A stretch of 64,000 nt of DNA from Anaerococcus degeneri (GTDB lineage Bacteria; Bacillota; Clostridia; Tissierellales; Peptoniphilaceae): positions 646,387-710,386 of the forward strand of contig NZ_JAGGLO010000001.1 in the NCBI RefSeq assembly GCF_017874475.1, written 5' to 3'. Both the position numbers and the translations under genes were made by a program. Below, piece after piece: positions 8,682-17,730 of this stretch; the stretch's first letter is position 1; every line of letters begins with the position of its first letter. The notes beneath the pieces are model-generated. The model saw only the letters and a program-made list of their open reading frames with translations, was not told the origin of the DNA and made no database searches.

Positions 8682-10419
8682 ACTCTACCTCCAACTGCTC
8701 TTTTATATCTTTATCAAGATTAAACTTAAAATTTATGGTTACTTTCTTATTATGTGAAATTTCTATATGGTTAATGAGAGTATCAACCAATCCTTTATCC
8801 ACTTCTATACTCTTATCAGCATCTAAGCAGTAAAATAGAGCTTCTATGAATTTTTTCAGTTCCCTTTTCCTTTTCTTTATATTTCTTATTCTTTCATCAA
8901 AAACTTTTAATTCATTTTTTAAGGTTTTTATTTGATTATTTATTTTTTTACTTTCTATTTTAAAATCACTTAAAAGAACATCTCCTTTAACATAGTTTTC
9001 ATATTGTTCTTGTAGATTGATCCTAAGAGAAGCAATCTTTTTATTATTTACATCTGTTTTTATAGAAACTTGATTTATCTTTTCAGCACTTATATTTTCT
9101 AAATATATTTTTAGTTGTAATATTTTATCCTTTTTATAAAAGCTTGAAACCAGTCTTTTTAAGGTATCTACTAAAATTTTGTCAAGTTCTGTTTCATATA
9201 TTCTGACATGAGATTTTTCTAATTTTAATCTATCTCCACCTTTACAATAATAGCAATAGCAAATCTCATCATGATATTTCAGTCCTCGTGGTCCATATTG
9301 TTTTTTCAAATTTCTACCACAAACACTGCATTGTATGAGGTCGTCATACTTTCCTTCTTTTTTATAATCTCTTTGAATTTTTACTCCAACATTTTCTTTT
9401 CCGTCTTTTATTATGTTTTTCAGTGAATGGTAAGGTAGATAGTTTTGTTTTTTCTCCTTTATCTCTCTGATATTTTCAAATGTAGTTTTGTCTATTAACC
9501 CTTCATGGGTGTTCTCTGTTATAATCCACTCTTCTTTATCACGAAACTTACTTTTCCTACTTGGATCATGTCTATTTGAGTATACTCTTTGAATCAAATT
9601 CCCAATATATACTTCATCAGAAAGCATTTTTGATATATAAGAAATATCCCATTGTTTTGTATCTTCTTTATCCTTAAAAATTTTACCTGTTCTTTTATAT
9701 TCATCAGGTGTCGTATATGTTTTAGTCAATTCTCTTGCTATTTGCATATTGGATTTACCTTGACTTGCCATATAAAAGATAAGTCTTACTACATCTGCTG
9801 CCTTTTCGTCCATCACCAGAACTCTTTTTCCATCAATTTTATCAACCTTATAGCCATACGGAGCCATCGCTCCTATAAAAGACCCTTGTTTCATTTTTAT
9901 TTCTTTAGAGGCTTTTATTTTCTTTGAAATATCTTTTGCGTATAAATCATTGAAGATATTTTTTATTGCTATTTCATAACTCTGATCTGATTTTATACCG
10001 TCTTTGGTATCCAGATTATCATTTACGGAAATAAATCGAATTCCCAAAAATGGAAATACTTTTTCGATATAGTTTGCGATTTCCAAATACTCTCTACCAA
10101 ACCTTGACATATCTTTTACTATGATACAATTTATCCTACCTGTTCGGATATCTTCCATCATTTCAATAAATGCAGGTCTTTTAAAATTTGTTCCAGAATA
10201 TTCATAGTCCTTGTATACTCTTAAAATCTTTATATCTTTTTCGTTTGCAGCATTTATACAAAGTTCTTCCTGCATTTCAAGTGAATTACTTTTATCCCTA
10301 TAAGCTTCCTTTCTTTCCTGTGATAATCTAGCATAAATACCGGCAATGTATATTTTTTCAATCACTTTTCCAACTTCTGTTTCTGATTGTGATATATGCC
10401 TATTTTTTGTTCTAGCCAT
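8674..10419 (-). CDS. Large serine recombinase (second of three)
   Basis: The 581-aa protein carries YARLS with Ser33 as nucleophile, NSLEMQEELC, and VKDMSRFGREYLE in the catalytic domain. The recombinase domain includes GAMAPYGYKVD, and a Cys-rich zinc element CSVCGRNL...CYCYYCKG (about 395-425) precedes a long coiled coil and a DUF4368-like end. The ATG at 10417-10419 (MARTKNRHIS) is preferred because GTGAGG lies 6 bases upstream; a frame starting at 10440 has no site. It overlaps the previous gene's stop by 8 bases and is coupled to the next recombinase. Its sequence is clearly different from the other two, so this is not a recent duplication. Confidence 0.9.
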   Translation of the reverse strand: MARTKNRHISQSETEVGKVIEKIYIAGIYARLSQERKEAYRDKSNSLEMQEELCINAANEKDIKILRVYKDYEYSGTNFKRPAFIEMMEDIRTGRINCIIVKDMSRFGREYLEIANYIEKVFPFLGIRFISVNDNLDTKDGIKSDQSYEIAIKNIFNDLYAKDISKKIKASKEIKMKQGSFIGAMAPYGYKVDKIDGKRVLVMDEKAADVVRLIFYMASQGKSNMQIARELTKTYTTPDEYKRTGKIFKDKEDTKQWDISYISKMLSDEVYIGNLIQRVYSNRHDPSRKSKFRDKEEWIITENTHEGLIDKTTFENIREIKEKKQNYLPYHSLKNIIKDGKENVGVKIQRDYKKEGKYDDLIQCSVCGRNLKKQYGPRGLKYHDEICYCYYCKGGDRLKLEKSHVRIYETELDKILVDTLKRLVSSFYKKDKILQLKIYLENISAEKINQVSIKTDVNNKKIASLRINLQEQYENYVKGDVLLSDFKIESKKINNQIKTLKNELKVFDERIRNIKKRKRELKKFIEALFYCLDADKSIEVDKGLVDTLINHIEISHNKKVTINFKFNLDKDIKEQLEVEYE

Positions 10420-12130
10420 AGCATACCTCACTTTCAGCACTTACAAGACTTTTATTCATAACAGTGGGTATAGTTTTTGACTTCCTGCTTATATCGATAC
10501 TTTTCTTTTTTATGGTGTTAGATTTAATGCCAGACTTATCCATTTTTGTCATTTCTTCAAGTAAAGACAATTCTTCGGTATGATTAAACCTAACATCTAT
10601 CGTCTTATTTTCAGAAATAAAAATTTTATCAATAAGCATCACAACAGACAATCTATCTATTTCAGATAAATTTTTATACTTGTTAATGTCGATGATCCAA
10701 CTCTTATTTTTGTCAATCTTCTCCTTAGTATATTCCTGTTTTTTCAATCTATACTCGATACTTTCATCTAATTTAGTCAATTTCTCTGTATAGTTTTTTC
10801 TAAAAAGATGATATTCTTCTTTACTAATAACATCTTCTTTTAGGTCAAGGTATAGAGAAGATAAGAGTTCTTCTGTCATTGCTTTTTCTCGTCTTAGTAT
10901 AGGAATTTGATTGTCTTTCAAATTTTTATTTATATCTATACGCTGAACTTTAGAATATAGATTTTCATTAAATTCAATGTAGGACTTCATTATTTTAGAT
11001 ACTGCTTTTATCAAAGTTTCTTCTTTTATGCTGTGTCTTGTGCAAGATTTTCCCTTGTTGTACTTTGAACAGATATAGAATATCTCTTCTCTTTTTTTAT
11101 ACTTTACAGTCCTTCTAATCAAAGAACTTCCACATTCTTTACAAAAAAGCATTCCTGTAAAAATATCAATTTTGTCCTTTCCACGAGAATTATTCAAATC
11201 TCTTTTTAACATAGTATTTGCAATAGTAAAAACTTCTTTACTTATAATTGCTTCATGGGTATTTTCTACTCTTATCCATTCTTCTTTCTCTTTTTCTATC
11301 TGCTTTTTATTTTTGTAACTTAAAGTAACACTCTTTCCTTGTAAGGTATTTCCAATATATACTTCATTTTCTATAATTCTATTTACTGTCTTTGCTGACC
11401 AATTTCCACCATTTATATTTTGAAATCCATTACACTTAAATCCTTGACTTTCTTTATATTTTCTTGGAGTTAAAACTCCTAAATGATTTAGTTCATCTGC
11501 AATTGCCTTTGAGGAATATCCCAAGAGTTTCATATCAAATATATTTTTGATAATATCCGATATCTTTTTATCAATCACTAACTTGTTTTTATTCTCCTCA
11601 GACTTTTTATATCCATAAGGTGCAAAAGCACTGATAAAGTCTCCTTTTTCTCTTTTTATCTTTTGAGAGCTTTTTACCTTATTGGAAATATCTCGGCAAT
11701 AACTATCATTGATGAAGTTTTTTATAGGAAGTATAAGGTGTGTATCGTTTATATCTGCACTTTTACTATCGTAATTGTCATTTACTGATATAAATCTTAT
11801 ACCGTTTTCCGGAAATATTCTTTGAATATATTTTCCAGCTTCTATATAATCTCTTCCGAATCTTGATAAGTCCTTTACAATAATTGTATTGAACTTTCTA
11901 TCATAGGCAGCCTTTATCATTTCTTTAAAATTGGGACGATCAAAATTTGCACCTGAATATCCATCATCAACATACTCTTTGATCATTGTAATTTGATTTT
12001 TTCTTGCATAAGAGTTTATAATTTCTCTTTGATTGGATATAGAGTTACTTTCTGTTTTTTCGCCATCTTCTTTTGATAATCTTAAATACATAACTGCCAA
12101 ATTTTCTTTTGCTAAATTGTTTTTAAACAT
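10412..12130 (-). CDS. Large serine recombinase (first of three)
   Basis: The 572-aa protein has YLRLS with Ser19, SNSISNQREIINSYA, and VKDLSRFGRDYIEAGKY at about residue 100 (TnpX/TndX-like catalytic domain). The recombinase domain follows (FAPYGYKKSEE, YIGNTLQGKS), then a zinc ribbon CKECGSSLIRR...CSKYNKGKSC near 335-370, a coiled coil and an end resembling DUF4368. AAGGAGG lies before the ATG. It heads the three-gene recombinase operon, which has its own promoter at 12197-12225. Three tandem serine recombinases occur in a subset of Tn1549-like ICEs in Clostridia and, from memory, in ICESe2-type elements. Confidence 0.9.
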   Translation of the reverse strand: MFKNNLAKENLAVMYLRLSKEDGEKTESNSISNQREIINSYARKNQITMIKEYVDDGYSGANFDRPNFKEMIKAAYDRKFNTIIVKDLSRFGRDYIEAGKYIQRIFPENGIRFISVNDNYDSKSADINDTHLILPIKNFINDSYCRDISNKVKSSQKIKREKGDFISAFAPYGYKKSEENKNKLVIDKKISDIIKNIFDMKLLGYSSKAIADELNHLGVLTPRKYKESQGFKCNGFQNINGGNWSAKTVNRIIENEVYIGNTLQGKSVTLSYKNKKQIEKEKEEWIRVENTHEAIISKEVFTIANTMLKRDLNNSRGKDKIDIFTGMLFCKECGSSLIRRTVKYKKREEIFYICSKYNKGKSCTRHSIKEETLIKAVSKIMKSYIEFNENLYSKVQRIDINKNLKDNQIPILRREKAMTEELLSSLYLDLKEDVISKEEYHLFRKNYTEKLTKLDESIEYRLKKQEYTKEKIDKNKSWIIDINKYKNLSEIDRLSVVMLIDKIFISENKTIDVRFNHTEELSLLEEMTKMDKSGIKSNTIKKKSIDISRKSKTIPTVMNKSLVSAESEVCYG

Positions 12131-12196
12131 AAAAAAGCCTCCTTCAATTCAATTTACATACAATAAATCGAACCAAGGTTAGGCTTCCACAAAAAT

Positions 12197-12225
12197 ATTA
12201 TAACGCTCCTTATATTTTTTGTCAG
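12197..12225 (-). promoter_or_regulatory. Promoter of the recombinase operon
   Basis: On the minus strand CTGACA (12220-12225) and TATAAT (12197-12202) are 17 bases apart. The box lies just past the stop of the small ORF at 12229 and about 66 bases before the first recombinase start. A short hairpin-forming stretch (AACC-TT-GGTT) lies in the leader. Confidence 0.65.
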
Positions 12226-12228
12226 CCC

Positions 12229-12396
12229 CTAATAGACAGAAAATTTTTCTTTGATGTATTCCTCTACTAAATTTTCTAAGCTAAATCCATTTTCATTAAA
12301 TTTAACTTCTATATTCCAACCATCAATTTGATTTATCATCTGTTTATCTTTTTTATCTGTTTTCATTTCTGTATTTATATTATGTTCATCACACAT
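12229..12396 (-). CDS. Small 55-aa protein of the element, TnpW-like position
   Basis: The ATG at 12394-12396 has AAGGAGA at good spacing. The protein begins MCDEHNINTEMKTDKKDK, continues WNIEVKFNENGFSLENLVE and ends EEYIKEKFSVY; it is hydrophilic, with no membrane segment. Small proteins at this place, beside the recombinases of Tn4451/Tn1549-type elements, are often annotated TnpW or simply transposon-encoded; the C-terminal pattern (strand, then a helix) is similar but I cannot confirm homology. Its function is unknown. Confidence 0.55.
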   Translation of the reverse strand: MCDEHNINTEMKTDKKDKQMINQIDGWNIEVKFNENGFSLENLVEEYIKEKFSVY

Positions 12397-12419
12397 AATA
12401 TCTTCTCCTTATCTTTAAT

Positions 12420-12720
12420 TTTTTTAAGTTTTTTGACATTAACAGGCGTGTAGGTCACGACATTGGAATTTCACCACCGCCCCTTTTCAAGATGAGCCGG
12501 CAACAACTGTAGAAGTATCATTATCCCCATTTGCTTCAATGCATCAGTTTCCTAGGCTGAATATATAATTTCTTTTTGTCGCTCGTTTTCTTATATCCTT
12601 CCTTTAGCTAGAGTATTTATTTAAACCGAAATCCTTATCAGCAGAAAAGTCATGGCGAAGAAATTATAAAGCTCCACAAATGGTTAATGTCCTGTCTTGG
12701 TCTATTCAGTTGTCAAGGTT
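12420..12720 (-). ncRNA. Conserved-looking non-coding segment, possible structured RNA
   Basis: About 300 bases without a plausible frame, and clearly richer in G and C than the neighbours. The minus strand contains self-complementary blocks such as GCCGGC, GGGGCGGTGGTG and GTCGTGACC, and begins at a TTGACA box (12711-12716). Similar G-rich, non-coding stretches lie between the sigma-like gene and the recombinases of related elements, as far as I recall. It may be a structured RNA, a regulatory leader, or part of the recombination machinery. No family can be assigned from sequence alone. Confidence 0.35.
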
Positions 12721-12744
12721 CAAATTTCTATTAATTTCTTTTTT

Positions 12745-12799
12745 ATATAAAAGAGGACAAAATTCCCCTTCACTTTATAAAGGAAAATTTGCCCTCTTT
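12745..12799 (-). terminator. Intrinsic terminator after the sigma-like gene
   Basis: The minus strand forms a long stem (AAGAGGGCAAATTTTCC pairing with GGGGAATTTTGTCCTCTT, one bulge) across a short loop, followed by TTTTATATAAAAAA. It lies 13 bases beyond the stop of the gene at 12812. Confidence 0.75.
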
Positions 12800-12811
12800 G
12801 GTAACCATAAT

Positions 12812-13222
12812 TTATAGTTCTTCTATAAATTTCTTTAGTTTTTCTAAAATTTTATCTCGTCTTTTAATTAATGTTGGATGTGAGATATTTTTAGTCTTTG
12901 CTACTGCACGAAGTGTTTCATCATTGAAATATAATCTTTCTATGATTTCCCGTTCATCCTTATTTAACTTTGACATAGCATTTTTTAATGCTTCAATCAT
13001 CATTTGTGTAGCTACAACTTTTTCTACATCAACATTTTTATCTTCTAAATTATCTTCAAAATTCCCATCGTGATTTAGGGACGAAAAAAATAGCAAGTGG
13101 TTTTTCTTGTCCACCTGCTCTAAATATTTTTCGTGTTCTCTTTCTTGCCAGTAAACTTTGTATATCTGCTCACTTACTTTGATTTTTTGCCCACCGACAT
13201 AAAGGTAATATTCTTTTGTCAT
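12812..13222 (-). CDS. Sigma-70 region-4-like regulator of the element
   Basis: The 136-aa protein ends in a region-4-type helix-turn-helix: LNKDEREIIERLYFNDETLR, then AVAKTKNISHPTLIKRRDKI. The first 60 residues include LYVGGQKIKVSEQIYKVYWQ, typical of small sigma-like regulators (Tn916 ORF7 type) found in Tn916/Tn1549 elements next to the excision genes. It probably steers transcription of recombination or transfer genes. AAGGAGG... in the form GGAGGAAACATAA precedes the ATG. Terminators flank the gene on both sides, so it is a stand-alone unit between the recombination module and the cargo. Confidence 0.8.
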   Translation of the reverse strand: MTKEYYLYVGGQKIKVSEQIYKVYWQEREHEKYLEQVDKKNHLLFFSSLNHDGNFEDNLEDKNVDVEKVVATQMMIEALKNAMSKLNKDEREIIERLYFNDETLRAVAKTKNISHPTLIKRRDKILEKLKKFIEEL

Positions 13223-13263
13223 TTATGTTTCCTCCATTCTTTTTTTGTCTTTATGTTTTCAGA

Positions 13264-13305
13264 CAAAAAAAGGAGGACTCCTGCTCTTGGGCATGGTTAG
13301 TCCTC
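13264..13305 (-). terminator. Terminator after the transporter operon
   Basis: On the minus strand GAGGACT (13299-13305) pairs with AGTCCTC (13273-13279) across a 19-base loop, followed by CTTTTTTTG. It ends transcripts coming from the MATE gene before the sigma-like gene. Confidence 0.7.
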
Positions 13306-13460
13306 TAAAATGAAAAAAACTCTTTCTGATAAGAATTATATTTAATTTTTTAACTGAGTTATCTAGCTTATAAACAGCGTAAACCAAAGAAAAAAGGTAA
13401 ATTTACTTTAATTATATTTATTTGCATATTTCCCTCCATTCTTTTAAATAAACCCACTTA

Positions 13461-14825
13461 TTATTCATTACTTGAATTTTTCAAACTAATTTTATCCATC
13501 CTATTTAATTCCCCAAACATCATTACTACACCAACTATTATCATAATTAAATCTACAAGGGGTTCTGCAAACCATACTGCTTTAACTCCAAATATCATTG
13601 GTAAAATAATCATGGCAGGTATGAATAAAAATAACTGCCTTAGCATTACTATTATGCCAGCTTTTTTAGCGTTTCCTATTGATTGGAAGAATGTTATAGT
13701 CATTACCATTACTCCATATAGGATAAAGATAGAATAAAATAGTCTAAAGTTTCCTATTCCCTGAGTTATAATACTTTCTTCTACTCCAAATAAAGACAGA
13801 ATATTCTTTGAAAATGCTAATGCTGGTATCCAAAATATTGATGCAAGAACTAATCCTCCGATAGAAAATACTTTCATAGCTTCTTTTACTCTGTCGTATT
13901 TTTTCGCTCCAAAATTTGTACCAACTACAGGTTGTAAACCTTGACTCATTCCCCAAAGTGGAATGAATGAAAAGGCATATATTCTAAGTGTTGCTGCCAT
14001 CAAGATAGCATTTGTATCTCCACCATATTTAAATGACATTTTATATAGCATTGTTTGTTGAATCATAAATAAAATTTGCATCATCATAGCAGATGACCCT
14101 ACGCCAAACATTTCTTTTTTTATTTCCTGATCAGGTTTGATTTTATTTATTTTTACTGCTTTACTTTTATATTTGAAGTAATGGAGTGTTATTATTGCTT
14201 GAACTAATTGTGCTGTAATAGTTGCAAGTGCAGCCCCTTCTATTGCGTATTTTCCCATTAATTTCATTAGAATCGGATCAAGAATTATGTTTAAAAAAGC
14301 CCCTAGCCCCATAATGAGCATTGCTTTTTTCATTAATCCTTCTCCACGCATAACCATGTTTGCTGATTGAGTAAAGTTTACAAATAAAGAACCAATAAAA
14401 ATTACTCGTAAATATCTGATACCATATTCTTTAATTTCTCCACTTGCTCCAACCATATCTAAAAAATGTGGCGCAAGTAAAATTCCGCCTATTGTAATAA
14501 TTGATGAGAATAGAATAACCCAAAAGATTAAATTCCCCATAATTTTATCAACTGTTTTTTTGTCGCCCTTTCCTATAGCTCTTGATAAAACCGATGCTGA
14601 ACCTACACCAATAAGTGTAGATACACCACTATTGAAAAATGTAAGTGGCATAGCTACACCACAAGCTGTCATTGCTGTTTGTCCTATAATATTTCCTGCA
14701 AAAATTCCATCCATTAGTGGATAAAGACCTATTACTATCATTCCTATTACAGCAGGGATAGATAATTGAAAAAGTAAATCTATAGGTCTTTTTGTTAATA
14801 ATTGTTCTTTCATATCTTGTTTCAT
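13461..14825 (-). CDS. MATE-family efflux transporter
   Basis: The 454-aa protein has about twelve hydrophobic helices and opens with the MATE pattern RPIDLLFQLSIPAVIGMIVIG. It also has the typical loop PLTFFNSGVSTLIGVGSASV and, in the second half, PLWGMSQGLQPVVGTNFGAK. MATE proteins expel small molecules using Na+ or H+ gradients; MepA is the best-known low-GC relative. As the last gene of the operon that also encodes the YbtP/Q-like ABC pair, it is a candidate exporter for the siderophore made by the adjacent NRPS; that is inferred from position. GGAGG precedes the ATG. The gene lies about 40 bases after the ABC ATPase. Confidence 0.85.
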   Translation of the reverse strand: MKQDMKEQLLTKRPIDLLFQLSIPAVIGMIVIGLYPLMDGIFAGNIIGQTAMTACGVAMPLTFFNSGVSTLIGVGSASVLSRAIGKGDKKTVDKIMGNLIFWVILFSSIITIGGILLAPHFLDMVGASGEIKEYGIRYLRVIFIGSLFVNFTQSANMVMRGEGLMKKAMLIMGLGAFLNIILDPILMKLMGKYAIEGAALATITAQLVQAIITLHYFKYKSKAVKINKIKPDQEIKKEMFGVGSSAMMMQILFMIQQTMLYKMSFKYGGDTNAILMAATLRIYAFSFIPLWGMSQGLQPVVGTNFGAKKYDRVKEAMKVFSIGGLVLASIFWIPALAFSKNILSLFGVEESIITQGIGNFRLFYSIFILYGVMVMTITFFQSIGNAKKAGIIVMLRQLFLFIPAMIILPMIFGVKAVWFAEPLVDLIMIIVGVVMMFGELNRMDKISLKNSSNE

Positions 14826-14867
14826 AAAATTACCTCCTTTTTTTCATCCAGATTTTTTTAGCAAATT

Positions 14868-16331
14868 TTAAGTTTGATCGAAGAATTCCCTAATTTTTCC
14901 CATATTCTTTTCATCTTTAATACCATGCCATTTGACTTTTCCATTCTCCATAAACATAAAATAATCACAACAACATTCTACTAATTCCGGATCATGTGTG
15001 ATAATAAAAATAGTTTTTCCGTCCTCTTTAAGCCTTATCATTTCATTAGAAACTTCTTTCATATTCTTAAAATCCAAACCACTTGTAGGTTCGTCCAAAA
15101 TCAGTATTGTCCTATCAGAAGCGATAGCACTTGCAATTGCAACCCTTTGTTTTTGCCCTCCGGATAATGACATTGGATGGCAATCTATAAAATCCATTAA
15201 ATTTAACTTTTTACATATCTCATCGATCTTTTCTTCTTTATTCTCATCGTTCTCTATACTCAAAAGAATTTCTTCTTTAACTGATTCGGTAAATAATTGA
15301 TGATTAACATCCTGCATCACCATAAAACATTTTTTTAGCCTTTCTCTTGTAGCATAACTTTCTGTTTGTATATTTAAAGTTCCTTTTGCTTTTTCTTCAA
15401 CTCCACATAAGCATTTTGAAAAAGTTGATTTTCCAGAACCATTATTTCCTAAAACAGCCACAATAGATTTTTGAGGTAATACAGCATCATTAATTTCAAA
15501 AAAAGGCTCTTTTCCATAACTAAACATAAAATCCTTAATCTCTATTTGTTCCTTAGATTCTATATTTTTTATACGGCTACTGGTATCAATAGGGTGTATG
15601 CTCCTTAACCCCATATTATTTAAAATGCTGTTAGGTAATTTCTTGAACTCAACACAAGAAAATTCTTTGTTAATTTTTCCATCTTTCATATAAATAAATC
15701 TATCTGCAATATCAATTAAATATTGTAGTCTATGCTCTGCAATAACCACAGTTGACTTTTTTTCTTTCCATTTTTTTATGATATATTTTAACATTTTTAT
15801 AGTTTGTATATCTAAATTAGAAGATGGCTCATCTAATACATAGATTTCAGGCTCCATAACAGCAGCAGAAGCACAAGCAATTTTTTGTTTTTCTCCTCCT
15901 GACATAGAAAACAAGCTCTTATCAAGCAAATCTTTTATATTTAATTCTTTTGTCACTTGACCAATTCTTTTACAAATTTCTTCTCTTGGAATTCCAAAGT
16001 TTTCACAGGTAAATGCAATTTCACTTGTGGAATCTACATTGAAAAATTGAGTTCTTGGATTCTGAAATACTGAACCTACATATCGACTTAATTCATCAAT
16101 CGACTTTTTAGAAATTTTGTGGTTTCTAACTATAACTTCTCCAGTCAAAGTTCCTGTATAATATCCGGGAATTAGTCCATTTATCAATCTACTTATAGTA
16201 GTTTTTCCACAACCGGATTCACCACAAAATACAACCACCTCTCCATCATTGATTTTTAAATTAATATTATAAATTCCAGCATTCTTATTCCCGCTATCAT
16301 AAGTAAATGACACGTCTTTAAATTCAATCAA
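14868..16331 (-). CDS. ECF transporter ATPase with two fused ABC domains
   Basis: The 487-aa protein has two ABC domains in a row. Domain 1 has Walker A CGESGCGKTT (about residue 36), signature MSGGEKQKIACA and Walker B YVLDEPSSNLD. Domain 2 has Walker A LGNNGSGKST (about 295), signature LSGGQKQRVAIASA and Walker B LILDEPTSGLD. Fused EcfA/A' subunits power ECF importers together with a T and an S subunit, both encoded just upstream. The start is a TTG (16329-16331) with GGAGGGG upstream; the preceding gene ends at 16334. Both ATP sites look intact. Confidence 0.85.
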   Translation of the reverse strand: MIEFKDVSFTYDSGNKNAGIYNINLKINDGEVVVFCGESGCGKTTISRLINGLIPGYYTGTLTGEVIVRNHKISKKSIDELSRYVGSVFQNPRTQFFNVDSTSEIAFTCENFGIPREEICKRIGQVTKELNIKDLLDKSLFSMSGGEKQKIACASAAVMEPEIYVLDEPSSNLDIQTIKMLKYIIKKWKEKKSTVVIAEHRLQYLIDIADRFIYMKDGKINKEFSCVEFKKLPNSILNNMGLRSIHPIDTSSRIKNIESKEQIEIKDFMFSYGKEPFFEINDAVLPQKSIVAVLGNNGSGKSTFSKCLCGVEEKAKGTLNIQTESYATRERLKKCFMVMQDVNHQLFTESVKEEILLSIENDENKEEKIDEICKKLNLMDFIDCHPMSLSGGQKQRVAIASAIASDRTILILDEPTSGLDFKNMKEVSNEMIRLKEDGKTIFIITHDPELVECCCDYFMFMENGKVKWHGIKDEKNMGKIREFFDQT

Positions 16332-16333
16332 TG

Positions 16334-17068
16334 CTATCCCCTCCTATATAAAAATAGTCCTGTAAAGGCAACTGAAAAGAGTAAAATTAATAAATCATAT
16401 ATAGTAAACTTTACTTTTACCACAGTACTTCTCTTTTTCAAAGCTCCCAATCCTCTACTTATTGCTGCCGCCGACAATTCATCACCTATTTTTACAATAG
16501 AAACGATTAAAGGTATTGTTACATATTCCAAGTATAAGCTTGGATTTTTCCACGCCTTTTTATTTTTAAAGCTAATTCCTCTCATTTTCATAGCAGTCTT
16601 AATAGAATTGTGTTCTTCTTTCAAAGTTGGAATAAACCTGAATGCAACTGCTGTTGGAATAATAAATGCATTGGGAATTTTCCACTTTACCATGGCTGCT
16701 ATAAACTCGCTCGTTTTTGTAGACATTACAACATAATAGCCCAACATAAAAATTGGAAATAGTCTTAAAATCAAGGCATTCAACAATACTGAAATTGTAT
16801 TTATGAGTGTAGGCAATGTGTACATATCTTTCGTAAAGTGTGCCATAATAGCCAAAGTAAATAGCCCTCCATAAATGAAAGCTATCTTAAATTGTTTATT
16901 AGATAATAATAATGCTATTGCCACAATGGCGGATATAAGGCTAACTAAAATATCCTTATATCCGATAGACATTATGGTTGTTATAAATATCATAAATAAA
17001 ATTTTAGTACGAGGATCTAAGAAAAAGCCCTTTGGTTTATTCGGTTTATATACCTCATACTCTTCCAT
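16334..17068 (-). CDS. ECF transporter T component (CbiQ/EcfT family)
   Basis: The 244-aa protein begins FLDPRTKILFMIF, the classic EcfT opening, and has about five membrane helices. The coupling helix region carries ALILRLFPIFMLGYY, then AMKMRGISFKNKKAWK and ISRGLGALKKRS: two A-R-G type motifs (MRG and SRG) that contact the ATPase. It couples ATP hydrolysis to substrate movement by the S component. Its ATG overlaps the stop of the S-component gene (TAATG), so the two are translationally coupled. Confidence 0.85.
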   Translation of the reverse strand: MEEYEVYKPNKPKGFFLDPRTKILFMIFITTIMSIGYKDILVSLISAIVAIALLLSNKQFKIAFIYGGLFTLAIMAHFTKDMYTLPTLINTISVLLNALILRLFPIFMLGYYVVMSTKTSEFIAAMVKWKIPNAFIIPTAVAFRFIPTLKEEHNSIKTAMKMRGISFKNKKAWKNPSLYLEYVTIPLIVSIVKIGDELSAAAISRGLGALKKRSTVVKVKFTIYDLLILLFSVAFTGLFLYRRG

Positions 17069-17649
17069 TAAATGATACCCGCTCTCTCGAAGTGTTTCTT
17101 AAGCATTTTCCTCCCTAAATTTGCACCAATAACTGAGCCGATAAAAATAATTCCAAATGCAGCAATCCCCATCCAAGAAGGCATATATTTTGCGAGTGCA
17201 AGTGCATATTGTTCTCCCATTTGTTGCTTAACACCTTCCATATAGGTATCTGCCATTACCCACATTGGCATTTGACAACCTATCATTCCGCAAGAAAATA
17301 GCCAAAATCCAATAACATTCTTTTTAAAACTCTTAAAACCACCTGATTTCATAACCAGATCACTGATAATGCCAAATGGGATATATCCTACCAATGCTAA
17401 CCATGTATAGCCCATAAAATACCAAAACACACCGATAATAATTGACATAATCGTAACCATGCCAAATTTTTCTATTTTGGTTAAAAACAACATAAAGGGA
17501 ATTCCTGTGACTATAGGAATTAGAAGATAGATAGCTGGGTATAAGATAGGAATTGCATTCATCATCCCTACTACAAAAAACAGAACTAAATAAATAGCTG
17601 TATAAATTCCTACATTGATTAGATCTTTAGCTGACAATCCTTTTTTCAT
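17068..17649 (-). CDS. ECF transporter S component, MptD/Trep_Strep type
   Basis: The 193-aa protein has five to six membrane spans, starting LSAKDLINVGIYTAIYLVLF. This opening and the PILYPAIYLLIPIVTGIPFM segment match the MptD (Trep_Strep) group of putative ECF substrate-binding subunits. The ligand of that group is not established; in many Firmicutes such operons sit beside exporter-fold ABC pairs and MATE genes, as here. In this setting a role in siderophore or metal handling is possible but inferred. AGGAGG lies before the ATG, 82 bases after the ABC gene. Confidence 0.8.
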   Translation of the reverse strand: MKKGLSAKDLINVGIYTAIYLVLFFVVGMMNAIPILYPAIYLLIPIVTGIPFMLFLTKIEKFGMVTIMSIIIGVFWYFMGYTWLALVGYIPFGIISDLVMKSGGFKSFKKNVIGFWLFSCGMIGCQMPMWVMADTYMEGVKQQMGEQYALALAKYMPSWMGIAAFGIIFIGSVIGANLGRKMLKKHFERAGII

Positions 17650-17730
17650 TTTTTTTAATCCTCCTTAAATTAAAATAATACAAATCTACATGAGCTATAT
17701 TTGAATAATTCTCATATAAATCATTTTCAC

